A stretch of 38,454 bases of DNA from Pseudomonadota bacterium (lineage in GTDB: Bacteria > Pseudomonadota > Gammaproteobacteria > Steroidobacterales > Steroidobacteraceae), in assembly GCA_021816775.1 (NCBI GenBank), contig JAKAXA010000032.1:1-38454 (forward strand). The letters run 5' to 3'. Both the position numbers and the translations under genes were made by a program. The notes beneath the pieces were generated by a model that saw nothing but the letters and a program-made list of their open reading frames with translations, was not told the origin of the DNA and did not search any database. Positions 24,794-33,894 of this stretch are shown here, one piece after another; position 1 is the first letter of the stretch, and each line of letters starts with the position of its first letter.

Positions 24794-26651
24794 TTGAATC
24801 CCACCTCGTCGACGAAAACGCTCATTGCGCAGTCCCTGCTGGCGATACCCGGTGTGTCGCCGGCAGCCGGAGCTCACGGTATCGTTCCCAAGGAACTTCA
24901 GTCGCTGCGGTTCCGCTTCGTCGGCCCGGATCGCGGCAACCGCGCGAGCGCTGTTCTCGGCGTCCCGGGCGACCCCAACGTCTACTGTGTCGGCGCGGCC
25001 TCCGGCGGCGTGTGGAAATCGACCGATGGCGGCTACAAGTTCAAGCCGGTCTTCGACAAGGAGCCGGTCCAGTCCATCGGTGCCCTGGCAATCGATCCCA
25101 GTGATCATGCCGTCATCTGGGCCGGCACGGGCGAGTCGTGGGTCATCCGCAACGCCATCACCCCGGGCGACGGGGCCTACAAGTCCAGCGACGGCGGTCG
25201 GACCTGGACTCATATGGGATTGACCGACACGGGGCTGATCGCCCGCATCGCGGTCAACCCTCACGATTCGAAGAATGTCTTCGTCTGCGCTGGGAACCGG
25301 TACCCGGCCGCAGAAGTCCCGTGGTGTGTGGCGAACCGAGGACGGCGGCAAGACCTGGAAACTTGTCCTGTTCGTCAACGGCAACACAGGCTGCTCCGGC
25401 CTGGCGATGGACCCGCAGGATCCGCACATCCTGTTCGCGGGCATGTGGCAATGGAAGCTGCGCCCATGAGCAATGACGAGCGGCGGGCCGTCAAGCGGAG
25501 TTTACGTCTCGCACGACGGCGGCAACACGTGGAAGGAGATCAAAGGCCACGGCATGCCTCATCCTCCCGTGGGCAAGATCGACGTGGCCATCGCACCGTC
25601 CCATCCGCAGCGCGTGTACGCTCTCATTGAGACCGCTCAGCAGGGGTCATTGCGGCGTTCCGACGACGGCGGCAAGCGCTGGCATGTGGAGAACTACAGC
25701 CGTCTGCTGACCGAGCGCGCCGGCTACAGCGTCAGTCTCGCCGTTTCGCCGAGCGACGAAGACAAGGTCTACGTCGCGAGCAACCGCTTTTTTGTCTCTG
25801 GTGACGGAGGCAAGACTTTCCAGAACATTCACTGGGGCAGGAACAACCACGACATCTGCATCGATCCGAACAACCCTAAGAGGATGATGGACAGCTTTGA
25901 CGGCGGGCTCGAGATCAGCACGACGGGCGCAAGGAACTGGCACACGGTGGAGTTGCCCATCGGTCAGATGTATCACGTCGCCGTCGACAACCGCGTGCCC
26001 TACTGGGTGTATGCGAACATGCAGGACGACGATTCCGAACGGGGCCCGGCCTATCCGCATTCCACGCCGCTGCTCGGGGGCATTGGAGAGCCGAACGCCG
26101 GCTGGCAGGAGCCCCTCGGCGGGTGTGAATCCGGATTCATTTACCCGGATCCCGCCAATGCCCATATCATCTGGAGCACCTGCTACGGAGATGAGATCAC
26201 CCGCCTCGACACCAGAGTCGGCTATCCGCGGGCGGTGAGCCCGTGGCCGCCGCATTCGCTCGATTCACCCCCGGAGGATCTGAAATAGCGCTGTCACTGG
26301 ACGCCGCCCCTGGCGATCGACCCGCTCGATCACAACACCGTGTATTACGGGTGCCAGGTGATTTTCAAGACGACCGACGGCGGACAGAGCTGGACGGTGA
26401 TCAGCCCTGATCTTTCGACGCGCAATCCCAAGTACCTCGTGCCGTCCGGCGGGATTCCCGACAAGGGGAAAATGCGCCGACAGGACAACCTGGGGCAGTT
26501 CTACGGCGAGGTCGTTTACGCCATCGCGCCCTCGCCGGTACAGGAAGGGCTGATCTGGGCGGGGACGAATGATGGGCAGGTCTGGCTCACGCAGGATGGC
26601 GGCGGTCACTGGACCAACGTCACGAAGAACATCCCGGATCTTCCGATGTAG
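24794..26651 (+). pseudogene. BNR/VPS10-like beta-propeller protein, disrupted
   Basis: Starts at TTG 24794, eight bases after GAAGGAG, with a weak signal-like stretch. Blades such as GGVWKSTDGGYKFKPVFDKE, WAGTGESWVIRN and YKSSDGGRTWTHMGL mark a sortilin/VPS10-type repeat protein, often annotated as a glycosyl hydrolase. Near 25290 a frameshift divides VFVCA from LGTGTRPQKSRGVWRTEDGG. The new frame then has TGA at 25467-25469 (a Trp is expected) and TAG at 26286-26288 (a Tyr is expected: LK-stop-RCHWTPPLAI) with homology continuing unbroken on both sides. It ends at TAG 26651 just after NIPDLPM, where relatives carry several hundred more residues. Four disruptions make this a relic. A relative lies at 36470-38359. 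Confidence 0.85.
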
Positions 26652-26885
26652 CGCCCGGTTGCGCCGCGCCGGAGTACGAGGGACCGCCGCCGCGGCACAT
26701 CACGACTCGACCGAGTCCCGCTGGTCGACGATCCGGCGCGAGCAACTCGATGGCGCTGTGGTGCTCGGCTGGTGCATTGGCGATTCGCGATGATGCCAAT
26801 CCTGCGTAACCAGGCATCGGCCCGCTTCGGCCAATGCGTGAGCGGTAGACTCCTCGCTCCCGGTCCGAAAAAGCGGTCGCTGTGG

Positions 26886-28298
26886 CTACCGGCTGGTCAA
26901 TGACCATATATCCAGCACCCCGGTGGTTGCGCGGCTATTGGCATTGCCTTGCGGGAGAATGATCATGCGGTCGACCACGATGGGGCTGTTCCAATGCCCC
27001 GGCCCGCAAGGCAGCCGCGCCACGCGCTTGCCGGACGTCGCCGCATACACATTGAGTCCGCCGCTCGGCGCGTAAACGAACAGCAGGTCATCTGCCTCAA
27101 ATGGGCTGGTGCCGCCGGTGTCGTTGGCCCATTCGCGATGAAGGAGTCCGTTGCGCATCCGCCAGGCTGCAGTACCAGCGTTGTCGGAAACGAATATCCA
27201 GGTCGCGTGCCCGTACCGCCATACCGCGGGCTGACTGAACAGATCCGCGCCGCCAGGCGTCGCGACGATCTGCAGCTCGTGACCTTTGTGCGGCGAGTCG
27301 CCGGCAATTGCCCGCTCGCTGAGCAGGCGGATCTTGCCATCCTTGCCCCCTTGGGCAATCAAGCCGCCGCCCAGCAGCACGGGCGACGTCGAGCCCAAGT
27401 CCAGATCATCGTAGTCAAGTTCCTCCGTGTTGACCGGAGTGTAGTTGCCGAGAATCTTGGTGGCCGTCGAATTGAGCTCGACGAGCGCATCACCCCAGTC
27501 GGTGCTCCCGTTCCACCGCCCGTTGCCCGTGGCGATGAAAATGTGGCCGTCACGGGGATCGATCACAGCCCCGGCGCGGCCCCAGATGGCCGAGCGGGAT
27601 TGCCGGCAGGAGTCGGGCCGCATCAGGCCCGCCCGATTGCTGCACAGCGAGTTCCACACGTGCAGCAGCTTGCCGGACCTGCCGTCGAGAATGGCGACAT
27701 GACCCTGATAGGGCGGCCGATCGCCTATGTATCCTGCAGTGACGGCGATCACATGGCCCTGGAAGAACTTCAGCGGCGAGTCCAGCTTCTCCCGCCGCGG
27801 CAGTTCAGTGATGCGAGTCCGCCAGACGAGCCGGCCGCTGCTCACTGCCAGCTTCTGGACGTACCCGTCCGGGGAAGCGGCGTAAATGAACCTCCCGTCA
27901 GGATCGGCAACCGGCGTCGAATTCGTGAACTGATGCGTGCCCACGAGAGCATCGTAGCTCGCCGGCGTGTACTGCCACAGAACATCACCGGTATCGGGAT
28001 CCAGCGCGATAGTCCTGCCGTAGCTCGTGGTTACAAAGATCGCCTTGCGGCGAGCGCCATCGATGACTGCGCGGCGCAGATAAATGGCGCTAGCATCCAC
28101 GACGCCGCTCAGCTCGACTCGGCGGCGCCGGAGTCGATTGACATTGGCCGCCGTGATCCGCGTGGGCCGAAGGTTGGCGCTGGTGCTTTGCACATTGCCG
28201 CCGAACATCGGCCAGTCCTGCGCGCGCACGCCGGGGACGGCAAGCAAAAGCACCGTGCCGACGCCCAGCAACAGACGAATCGCTACGTGACGCGTCAT
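26886..28298 (-). CDS. Exported PQQ-type beta-propeller protein
   Basis: 470 residues from ATG 28298 with a signal peptide (RHVAIRLLLGVGTVLLLAVPGVRAQ). The mature part opens with DWPMFGGNVQSTSANLRPTRI, the usual beginning of PQQ-binding-like quinoprotein propellers, and has blades such as GRTIALDPDTGDVLWQYTP, GYVQKLAVSSGRLVWRT, HVAILDGRSGKLLHVWNS and GGLNVYAATSGKRVARLP. A Cys...Cys pair (CSNRAGLMRPDSC) could form a disulfide. The full quinoprotein dehydrogenase set of PQQ and calcium ligands is not evident, and the size is under that of the dehydrogenases (about 600-700 aa). Enzyme activity is therefore unproven. It faces the BNR pseudogene. Confidence 0.8.
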   Translation of the reverse strand: MTRHVAIRLLLGVGTVLLLAVPGVRAQDWPMFGGNVQSTSANLRPTRITAANVNRLRRRRVELSGVVDASAIYLRRAVIDGARRKAIFVTTSYGRTIALDPDTGDVLWQYTPASYDALVGTHQFTNSTPVADPDGRFIYAASPDGYVQKLAVSSGRLVWRTRITELPRREKLDSPLKFFQGHVIAVTAGYIGDRPPYQGHVAILDGRSGKLLHVWNSLCSNRAGLMRPDSCRQSRSAIWGRAGAVIDPRDGHIFIATGNGRWNGSTDWGDALVELNSTATKILGNYTPVNTEELDYDDLDLGSTSPVLLGGGLIAQGGKDGKIRLLSERAIAGDSPHKGHELQIVATPGGADLFSQPAVWRYGHATWIFVSDNAGTAAWRMRNGLLHREWANDTGGTSPFEADDLLFVYAPSGGLNVYAATSGKRVARLPCGPGHWNSPIVVDRMIILPQGNANSRATTGVLDIWSLTSR

Positions 28299-28951
28299 GC
28301 GGAAAATATGCGCCCGCTGGAAGGGCTGAGTCAAAACTCGGTGGTGGGCTTGGGTCGGCGACGTCCGAATACCAGAGGCAAATTCCCTCGCCGCCGGCGC
28401 AAAGGTTACCGCCTCTGGCTTCGCTAGCGCGTCGCTGCGACATCGAAGGCCCAGAGAAGCTGCGTGGCCAGAATGATGCTGCCCTCGGAGGATACTGTCG
28501 CGCCTTGACGTCCGTGAGGGATTAGAGATGGATCCACGCGGCACGGAAAGTCTCCGGGGGTCGCCCACCGGATCGCGGACGGGAAGCGCCCCGGGGATCG
28601 GCGACCGCGTGATTGCGCAGGCCCCGCAGACCGCGCAACGAGTTGCACAATACCTGGATGACCCGTATCAAGAGGCTGTGCAGCGGGAACAGACTGTGAC
28701 GGTGATCTCGCAGTGAGAACTACCCGTCGGCGACGGCTTTGGAGCGTTCCGAGATCAGTGCCCTGCCAATCACACAGGGCCAGGACGGCCGATCGAGCAG
28801 GAACGACGCGGCCAAAATCTCATCATCTGCGGCCGATTGAGCCGTCGCACGGTCAGTCGCGCATAAGCGATCAGAGGAACGGAGTTTGCGTTCAGCGCAT
28901 GCGTCAACGGATCTGGCGCGAGAGGCGCGAATGATGGACAGTCATTTCACG
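28299..28951. other. 653-bp stretch with no supported gene
   Basis: It holds the 5' region of the PQQ-type propeller gene and the 3' side of the small membrane protein. A plus-strand frame of 62 codons at 28528-28716 is open, but it has no ribosome site and no recognisable product. Confidence 0.35.
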
Positions 28952-29080
28952 TCACTTGTTTCTGTCGACCCGGATTTCGCAATATCGAGCCTGCGGACGG
29001 CGGGCGATCACCGCGAAGGCCAGCGAACCAAGGCTCGCCAGCCCCAGGGCCAGAGCAAAGAAGATTTGCATTACGGGCAT
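28952..29080 (-). CDS. Small membrane protein, 42 aa
   Basis: Not recognised. From ATG 29080 the product begins MPVMQIFFALALGLASLG, has one membrane helix (about residues 5-26, ending AVIARR) and then a short basic, polar tail (QARYCEIRVDRNK). A strong GGAGG site (29085-29089) stands four bases before the ATG. The pairing of a good ribosome site with a clean helix followed by positive charges argues for a real gene, with the tail in the cytoplasm. Such one-helix proteins often bind and tune a larger membrane complex. No partner gene is adjacent. Confidence 0.55.
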   Translation of the reverse strand: MPVMQIFFALALGLASLGSLAFAVIARRPQARYCEIRVDRNK

Positions 29081-29519
29081 AAGTCCTCCGGCAAGCTCAT
29101 GATGTTCCACTGATTATTGAATATCACACCGCCCGTGAACGTCACCTTAACTTTGCGGTGAATCACTGCCTTATGCTGAGACTCGCGCCGAACACGGCTC
29201 GGCTACCGCTCCTGGTGAGGGATGCATCCGTGTGGTGTCCTGGTCAAGGCCTCTGAGCGTCGCTTGAGGTCGCCCTCGGCACATGACCGGAGTTACGTTC
29301 CACCATTCGCCGAGCGGCAGCGAATCGTTGACCGGCGAGCGCAGCTGCACAACCGTCTCATCAGCAAAAGTTCGAACCCGATATGAAGACATCAATCTCG
29401 AGCTGTCGCGCGGGAATCTCCCGTGGTCTGACCTGTTGGCGCTGGACCGTGGCTCCCGCTATTTCGTTTCGAGCCGCAGCGGCACCTTCGAGCCTGGACA
29501 GCTCGAGTGACCGCCCGGA
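29081..29519. other. 439-bp stretch ahead of the small membrane protein
   Basis: It carries the upstream region of the small membrane gene on the minus strand, an AT-rich patch (29110-29160) that could hold its promoter. A 75-codon plus-strand frame at 29283-29510 lacks a ribosome site and is not recognised. Confidence 0.3.
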
Positions 29520-30083
29520 TCATCGGACAGGGAATTCTGCCGCCAATGGCTCATGGCGCGCTGCAACTGCATGTTGGAGAGCGCGAAGGCATGCGCGGAC
29601 TGCATCCGCGATGGCCGGCGTGGCTATGATCCCGGGCTCGTCAAGACCGGTCCCGAGCAATGGCACACAGATCGATGCCGGCTCGACGATCACCGCCGCC
29701 ATGGTTTTGAGTGTTTCGCGCAAAGCATCATCAGCGTGGTGCGCCCGTGATGACGTGTTCAAAACCGCCACGAATTTGCAGGCAAACGGCTCGAATCCGA
29801 CAAGCCAGTCGAGTGCATTCTTGATGGTTCCGCTCATACCATGGGCGTATTCCGGACTGGCGATAAGTAGTGCATCTGCGTGAGCGACCGCACAATGAAA
29901 GGTCAGTACGCTTGCAGGAAGATGCTCTTGGAGGTCTGGATTGAACAGTGGCAGTTCACCGAGCCCAGTGAAGATCGAGACGTTGATGTCGCGTGGTGCA
30001 ACTCTTGCAGCGGCGCGTAGAACCATCGAGTTGATGGACGCAGCCCGCAGACTGCCCGACAGGGCGAGAAAATTCACCACCAT
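29520..30083 (-). CDS. NAD(P)H-dependent FMN reductase (flavodoxin-like)
   Basis: 187 residues. The flavin loop ALSGSLRAASINSMVLRAA begins at residue 7 and the second FMN-binding motif SPEYAHGMSGTIKNALDWLVG follows at about 77-97, as in the YieF/ArsH/SsuE-like family. These enzymes reduce flavins, quinones or metal oxyanions with NAD(P)H in the cytoplasm. AAGGG lies about ten bases before ATG 30083. Upstream, on the same strand, is the amidase gene with a 312-bp gap. Confidence 0.9.
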   Translation of the reverse strand: MVVNFLALSGSLRAASINSMVLRAAARVAPRDINVSIFTGLGELPLFNPDLQEHLPASVLTFHCAVAHADALLIASPEYAHGMSGTIKNALDWLVGFEPFACKFVAVLNTSSRAHHADDALRETLKTMAAVIVEPASICVPLLGTGLDEPGIIATPAIADAVRACLRALQHAVAARHEPLAAEFPVR

Positions 30084-30395
30084 GGTGCCGGCGCCCTTAT
30101 CGCCGGACCGGATGAATGTTGCACATTCCGCGTCTCACGTCCGCTTTACTTGACTCGCTCCGCAATACGATCGTCGGGCCTGCGCACTGCAGGAGAGCCT
30201 GGTCGACGGACGAGCCCCGGCTGGGCAGCGCGACTGAGGACCGCCTCATGGATTTGGTCACCTTGGGAAAGTCCGCTGAGCGCAATCTATGTCTCCGCCA
30301 TCTCGCGAAGGGCGCCTTGCGGGCCACACCAACTCGGCGGCGGCGCACTGCCTCGGGCTGGACGCTCTGCAGTGGGATCGCAAGCGCATGGAGTT
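30084..30395. other. 312-bp gap between amidase and FMN reductase
   Basis: No supported gene or clear regulatory element apart from the ribosome site of the reductase gene. The gap is long enough for the two genes to be transcribed separately. Confidence 0.3.
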
Positions 30396-32198
30396 TCACG
30401 CGAATCCCGGAGGTCGCTCGTGTTCGACTTTCAGTACACGTTCCAGAGCGAGCCCGACCCTGCCGATCGTTCCCTCATCGAACAGGCGCCCCACCAGGGT
30501 GATACTGTGCGGCACGCGACGCGGCGGATCGAAGTGCGGCAGCGGTCGAAGCGGGTCGGGCGCCCAGTCGCTGCGGGCCTGCGTGATGTGAATGAAGCCC
30601 GCTCGCAAGGTCAACGACGGGTAACCGGTGAAATTGCCGATGGTCAGCATTTCATCGCGCAGCGACGGCACGATGAGCAGGTCAACCTTCGAGTACAGCT
30701 TGTCCATCTCCTGGGCTACCAGACGCCGAAACCGGTCGGCCTGCACGGCATCGACGGCGGAGAGGAAGCGTGCCTGGCGAAACGTGTTCGGCCACGCATC
30801 CGGCGTCTGCATCCGCATTTCATCCAGCCCCCCGCTGAGCGTGAGTTCCTCGAAGGCTCCGGCGGCCTCGGCGAAGAGGATCGTGTTCAGCGAGTCGTAA
30901 GGCCAGTCGGGAAGGTCTACTGCTACCGCCTCGAGGCCGAGTGACCTGAGCTGCTGGAGCGCATGCCGGTCGACATCCGTCGCATCGCGCTGCCAGCGCG
31001 GGAAGTACCCTACGCGCAATCCCTTGACGCTGGCTCGTGCATCGAAATCGAGTACGCTCGGCACGCTGGAGAGGTCGCCGGCATCCGGACCGGAGATTGC
31101 GTGCACTACGAGCAATGTGTCCTCGACGCCGCGTGCAATCGGCCCGAGCTTGTCGAGCGACCAGCACAACGTCATCGCTCCGGTTCGAGGGACGCGCCCG
31201 AAGGTGGGGCGCAGGCCGGATACCCCGCAGCGGTCGCTCGGATCGACGATGCTGCCTTCGGTCTCGCTGCCGATCGAGAAGCCGACCAGGCCGGCGGCGG
31301 TCGCGGCGGCGGGGCCTGCGCTCGAGCCGCCCGAACCTTCCTGCAAGAGCCACGGGTTCTTCGTTTGACCGCCGAACCAGATGTCGTTCAGCGCCAATGC
31401 ACCCATGCTCAGCTTCGCGACCAGCACGGCGCCGGCCTCGCGCAATCGTTGGACGACGACGGCATCGTTCGCCGGCACGCGATTCCTGAAGGGTGCCGCG
31501 CCATATGTGGTACGAATGCCAGCCGTATCCAGGAGATCTTTGGCTCCCCAGGGGATGCCGTGCAGCGGGCCGCGATACTGTCCCGCTGCGATCTCCCGAT
31601 CTGCCTTCCTCGCCTGCTCGAGGGCGAGATCACGCGTGACGGTGATGACGCACTTCAGCCGGGGGCCCCAGGTCTGAAGGCGCTGGAGGTAAAGCTCGGT
31701 CAGGCGCTCGGATTGCAGTTGGCGTGTCTGAACCCACTGGGCGAGCTTCCAGAGCGGCGCAAAGGCGATATCGACATCGCTCGCCGGCAAAGGGCCCGGA
31801 TCCCGGCCGCTGCGGACAAAGTCATTGTGGCGAGGAATTGGGGCGTGTCCGGGAAGCACCGGATTCCACAGCGAGTACGGCGCGAGCGCCGGCTTCAGAG
31901 CGACCTTCCGAGGACCGGTGCGCCGCTCGTAAAGCGGCGCCATGCTGTTGCGCCAGTTGGACGCCGCTTCCGTGCGTTCGGCGAAGCTCATCTTGACTCG
32001 CACCAGTCTCTCCGCCTCGGCGAAGGTCGCCGCGGTCACGTCCGGACCGACACCGTTCGCTGTCCCGAATGCCGGGGGTGAGCCGGGCGGCCGTCGGCCA
32101 GCGGGTGCCGGACGATTGATGGCGCCTTGCGAAGGAGCGGCGCCCGCTCCCAGTAGCGCAGCCGAGGACACCAGAAATTCTCGTCGAGACGTCGACAT
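30396..32198 (-). CDS. TAT-exported amidase (amidase signature family)
   Basis: 600 residues from ATG 32198, with AAGGG about eight bases upstream. The N-terminus MSTSRREFLVSSAALLGAGA is a twin-arginine signal. The amidase core shows HGIPWGAKDLLDTAG with catalytic Lys220, the EGSGGSSAGPAAATAAG loop with cis-Ser near 292, and GSETEGSIVDPSDRCGVSGLRPT with the nucleophile Ser316. The Ser-Ser spacing of 24 matches the family. Substrate unknown; exported members attack amides or peptides outside the cytoplasm. About 130 residues precede the core, longer than in GatA-like amidases, and the C-terminal part has an unusual ending. GatB/GatC genes are absent, so this is not the tRNA amidotransferase. 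Confidence 0.92.
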   Translation of the reverse strand: MSTSRREFLVSSAALLGAGAAPSQGAINRPAPAGRRPPGSPPAFGTANGVGPDVTAATFAEAERLVRVKMSFAERTEAASNWRNSMAPLYERRTGPRKVALKPALAPYSLWNPVLPGHAPIPRHNDFVRSGRDPGPLPASDVDIAFAPLWKLAQWVQTRQLQSERLTELYLQRLQTWGPRLKCVITVTRDLALEQARKADREIAAGQYRGPLHGIPWGAKDLLDTAGIRTTYGAAPFRNRVPANDAVVVQRLREAGAVLVAKLSMGALALNDIWFGGQTKNPWLLQEGSGGSSAGPAAATAAGLVGFSIGSETEGSIVDPSDRCGVSGLRPTFGRVPRTGAMTLCWSLDKLGPIARGVEDTLLVVHAISGPDAGDLSSVPSVLDFDARASVKGLRVGYFPRWQRDATDVDRHALQQLRSLGLEAVAVDLPDWPYDSLNTILFAEAAGAFEELTLSGGLDEMRMQTPDAWPNTFRQARFLSAVDAVQADRFRRLVAQEMDKLYSKVDLLIVPSLRDEMLTIGNFTGYPSLTLRAGFIHITQARSDWAPDPLRPLPHFDPPRRVPHSITLVGRLFDEGTIGRVGLALERVLKVEHERPPGFA

Positions 32199-32838
32199 GG
32201 CTTTTCCCTTCACGGCAATGCGCATGCTGATTGTGTGCGGTCGAAGAATCGCTCAAAGCCAGGATGTGTTCAATTCCTCCCTCGCCCGCAAGCTCGAACT
32301 GTCGCTCCGTTCGTGAGCCGTCAGTCGGACCATCCAGATGCGGCCGTCTGGACCGGTGAAATTGCACACTGTTGGCGCGACCGCCTTCCAACGTGCAGCC
32401 CGTGGAAGTTGCAGCAGACCCGGTCTTGAAGATGGGCTGATTCCGGGCGCGGTGACGTGTCATGCGCAAGCGCTCCCGAGGAAAGACGGTGCAGCCGATG
32501 AATTCGCGACATGGCAAAGTCAATGTCCGCTGTCCGGAGGCTTGGATTGCGCGGATGAGAGGCGGCGTTTCGCCGGCCGGGAGATTTCGGTGTCGTCGTC
32601 GTCCCTGGGGCAGCTGCGCGGTGATGATTCAAGGGATGGCGATCGCGGCCTCTCATTTACACGTGAAACTCCCGGCCAAGACCCAGTGCGGCTCCTCGTG
32701 CGAATGCCGGGGCAAGACACGCCAACCCACGGCACCGACATGGGCCTGTCGAACGGCGCGGTTCCCATGAAATCACTCATGCGGTCAGATAACTGCCGTC
32801 GCTGAACTTACCGCGGCCTGCCCGGGGAGATCTTGAAT
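32199..32838. other. 640-bp stretch with no supported gene
   Basis: It holds the amidase upstream region and several overlapping frames on both strands with no recognisable product. It ends at the tRNA fragment. Confidence 0.35.
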
Positions 32839-32866
32839 TGGGGCGGGTGATGGGTATCGAACCCAT
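32839..32866 (-). tRNA. 3'-end fragment of a tRNA gene, tRNA-Gly-like (probable attachment-site remnant)
   Basis: Minus strand: a 5-bp T-stem (ATGGG / CCCAT) around the loop TTCGATA, the 3' acceptor half CACCCGC, a discriminator C, then CCA. The acceptor half and T-arm agree with proteobacterial tRNA-Gly, whose 5' half begins GCGGGTG. No such 5' half, D-arm or anticodon arm lies upstream; the sequence preceding the T-arm instead forms an unrelated small hairpin. A lone tRNA 3' end of this kind is what integrative elements leave as an attachment-site copy. Confidence 0.6.
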
Positions 32867-33173
32867 TGGCGATCCCAGACAAATCAGTCTGTTGGTTGCT
32901 TCTCGGCACGCGGCTGCGAGTCAAGCACGAGATTCCGCCGCAGCGCCTCGCCGCAAGACAACGTAGGGCAAGTGCGAAGATTCAGCGGCGACGAGTAGAG
33001 ACCGATTCGCGGCGCTGCACGCCGCCCGCGCAATGAGCCATTCGCCGCCAGGTCTGGCACTCCGCTGGAGCGCAACACCCTAAGGGGGCGTCGTTGAACC
33101 ATGCGTTACCGAAAGCTTCGCTTTGCAGGTCAATGCTCGCCGCAACGCCCCGAGAGTAGAACTGGCAGAGATC
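32867..33173. other. 307-bp stretch between tRNA fragment and toxin-antitoxin operator
   Basis: A small hairpin CAGAC-loop-GTCTG lies next to the tRNA fragment (near 32877-32892). Nothing else is recognised. Confidence 0.3.
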
Positions 33174-33191
33174 GTACCATAATTATGGTAC
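33174..33191. promoter_or_regulatory. Perfect 18-bp palindrome, likely operator of the toxin-antitoxin pair
   Basis: GTACCATAA immediately followed by TTATGGTAC, ending ten bases before the antitoxin ATG. AbrB-type antitoxins bind as dimers to such palindromes to repress their own operon. It is AT-rich in a GC-rich setting and overlaps where a -10 region would be. No clear ribosome site stands between it and the ATG, so the message may have a very short leader. Confidence 0.75.
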
Positions 33192-33201
33192 ATTCTATGC
33201 C

Positions 33202-33447
33202 ATGAAAACTACCATCGACGCCGCGGGACGAATTGTCGTGCCAAAACCCTTGCGTCAAGTGCTTGATCTCAAGCCGGGACAGGTCCTCGAGATCCGCGTC
33301 GAAGACGGACGGGTTGAGATCGAGATTGCCGCTACTCCGATGACTCTGAAGCGCCGCGGAAAGAGCGTCGTCGCAATTCCGCAGACACCGTTACCGACCC
33401 TCACAGCCGCCGAAGTTCGCGAAACGCTGGAGCGCATCCGGCGGTGA
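33202..33447 (+). CDS. vapB: AbrB-type antitoxin (VapB/MazE-like)
   Basis: 81 residues. MKTTIDAAGRIVVPKPLRQVLDLKPGQVLEIRVEDGRVEIE is a swapped-hairpin AbrB DNA-binding domain. The C-terminal half, with a run of Pro-Leu and LTAAEVRETLERIRR, would wrap round the toxin. The stop overlaps the toxin start by 4 bp (GTGA), so the pair is coupled. The product neutralises the toxin and represses the operon. The vap symbol follows from the partner's PIN domain. Confidence 0.9.
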   Translation: MKTTIDAAGRIVVPKPLRQVLDLKPGQVLEIRVEDGRVEIEIAATPMTLKRRGKSVVAIPQTPLPTLTAAEVRETLERIRR

Positions 33448-33848
33448 GGGCGGTCGATACCAGCGTGGCCGTCGCCGCATTCGCGTCGTGGCATGAGCAC
33501 CATGAACGGGCATGTTCGGTAGTGGACGATGGTGCTCGCCTGATCGATCAGTGCGCGCTCGAGACGTATTCCGTGCTGACGCGGTTGCCGCCGCCACATC
33601 GCTGCACCGCCGAGGTGGTGCGCGATTTTCTTCGCTTGCGCTTCAGCGACGCATACCTTCGCCTTGCTGCGCGCGCTTACCGGGAATTTGTACTTGAGCT
33701 GTCGGAACGTGGCATAAGGGGCGGAGCGGTCTATGATGCCCTCATTGCTGCGACAGCCGTGGCCTACTGCGCGGATTTGATCACCTGCGACCCTAGGGCG
33801 GGGGCCATATATGAAAGCCTCGGAGTCCGAGTCACTTTTCTCGCGTGA
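33444..33848 (+). CDS. vapC: PIN-domain ribonuclease toxin (VapC-like)
   Basis: 134 residues from GTG 33444. PIN-domain acidic residues are present in order: Asp5 (AVDTSVAVAAF), Glu40 (CALETYSVLTRL), Asp98 (AVYDALIAATA) and Asp116 (ITCDPRAG), which together bind Mg/Mn. VapC toxins cleave specific RNAs, often initiator tRNA or the 23S sarcin-ricin loop. All catalytic residues are intact, so the toxin should be active. Full length for the family. Confidence 0.92.
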   Translation: MRAVDTSVAVAAFASWHEHHERACSVVDDGARLIDQCALETYSVLTRLPPPHRCTAEVVRDFLRLRFSDAYLRLAARAYREFVLELSERGIRGGAVYDALIAATAVAYCADLITCDPRAGAIYESLGVRVTFLA

Positions 33849-33861
33849 TCAGCTTCGATGA

Positions 33862-33894
33862 TGAGCGGCCTCGTACGATCCGAGGGGCCGCTCA
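33862..33894. terminator. Hairpin behind the toxin gene
   Basis: TGAGCGGCC pairs with GGCCGCTCA, with a further TCG/CGA inner pairing after a bulge, 14 bp past the toxin stop. No T-run follows. It probably ends the operon or stabilises the message. Confidence 0.45.

Noticed and set aside
24794-26651. Programmed stop-codon readthrough or recoding in the BNR gene
   Set aside because: Different stops (TGA, TAG) plus a frameshift and a lost C-terminus are better explained by decay. No recoding signal was seen.
28528-28716. 62-codon plus-strand ORF
   Set aside because: No ribosome site, no recognisable sequence; could be chance.
29283-29510. 75-codon plus-strand ORF
   Set aside because: No ribosome site and no family resemblance; not enough to call.
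32839-32920. A complete tRNA or the 3' end of tmRNA
   Set aside because: The sequence 5' of the T-arm makes no D-arm, 5' acceptor strand or valid anticodon arm, and the acceptor half does not match tmRNA.
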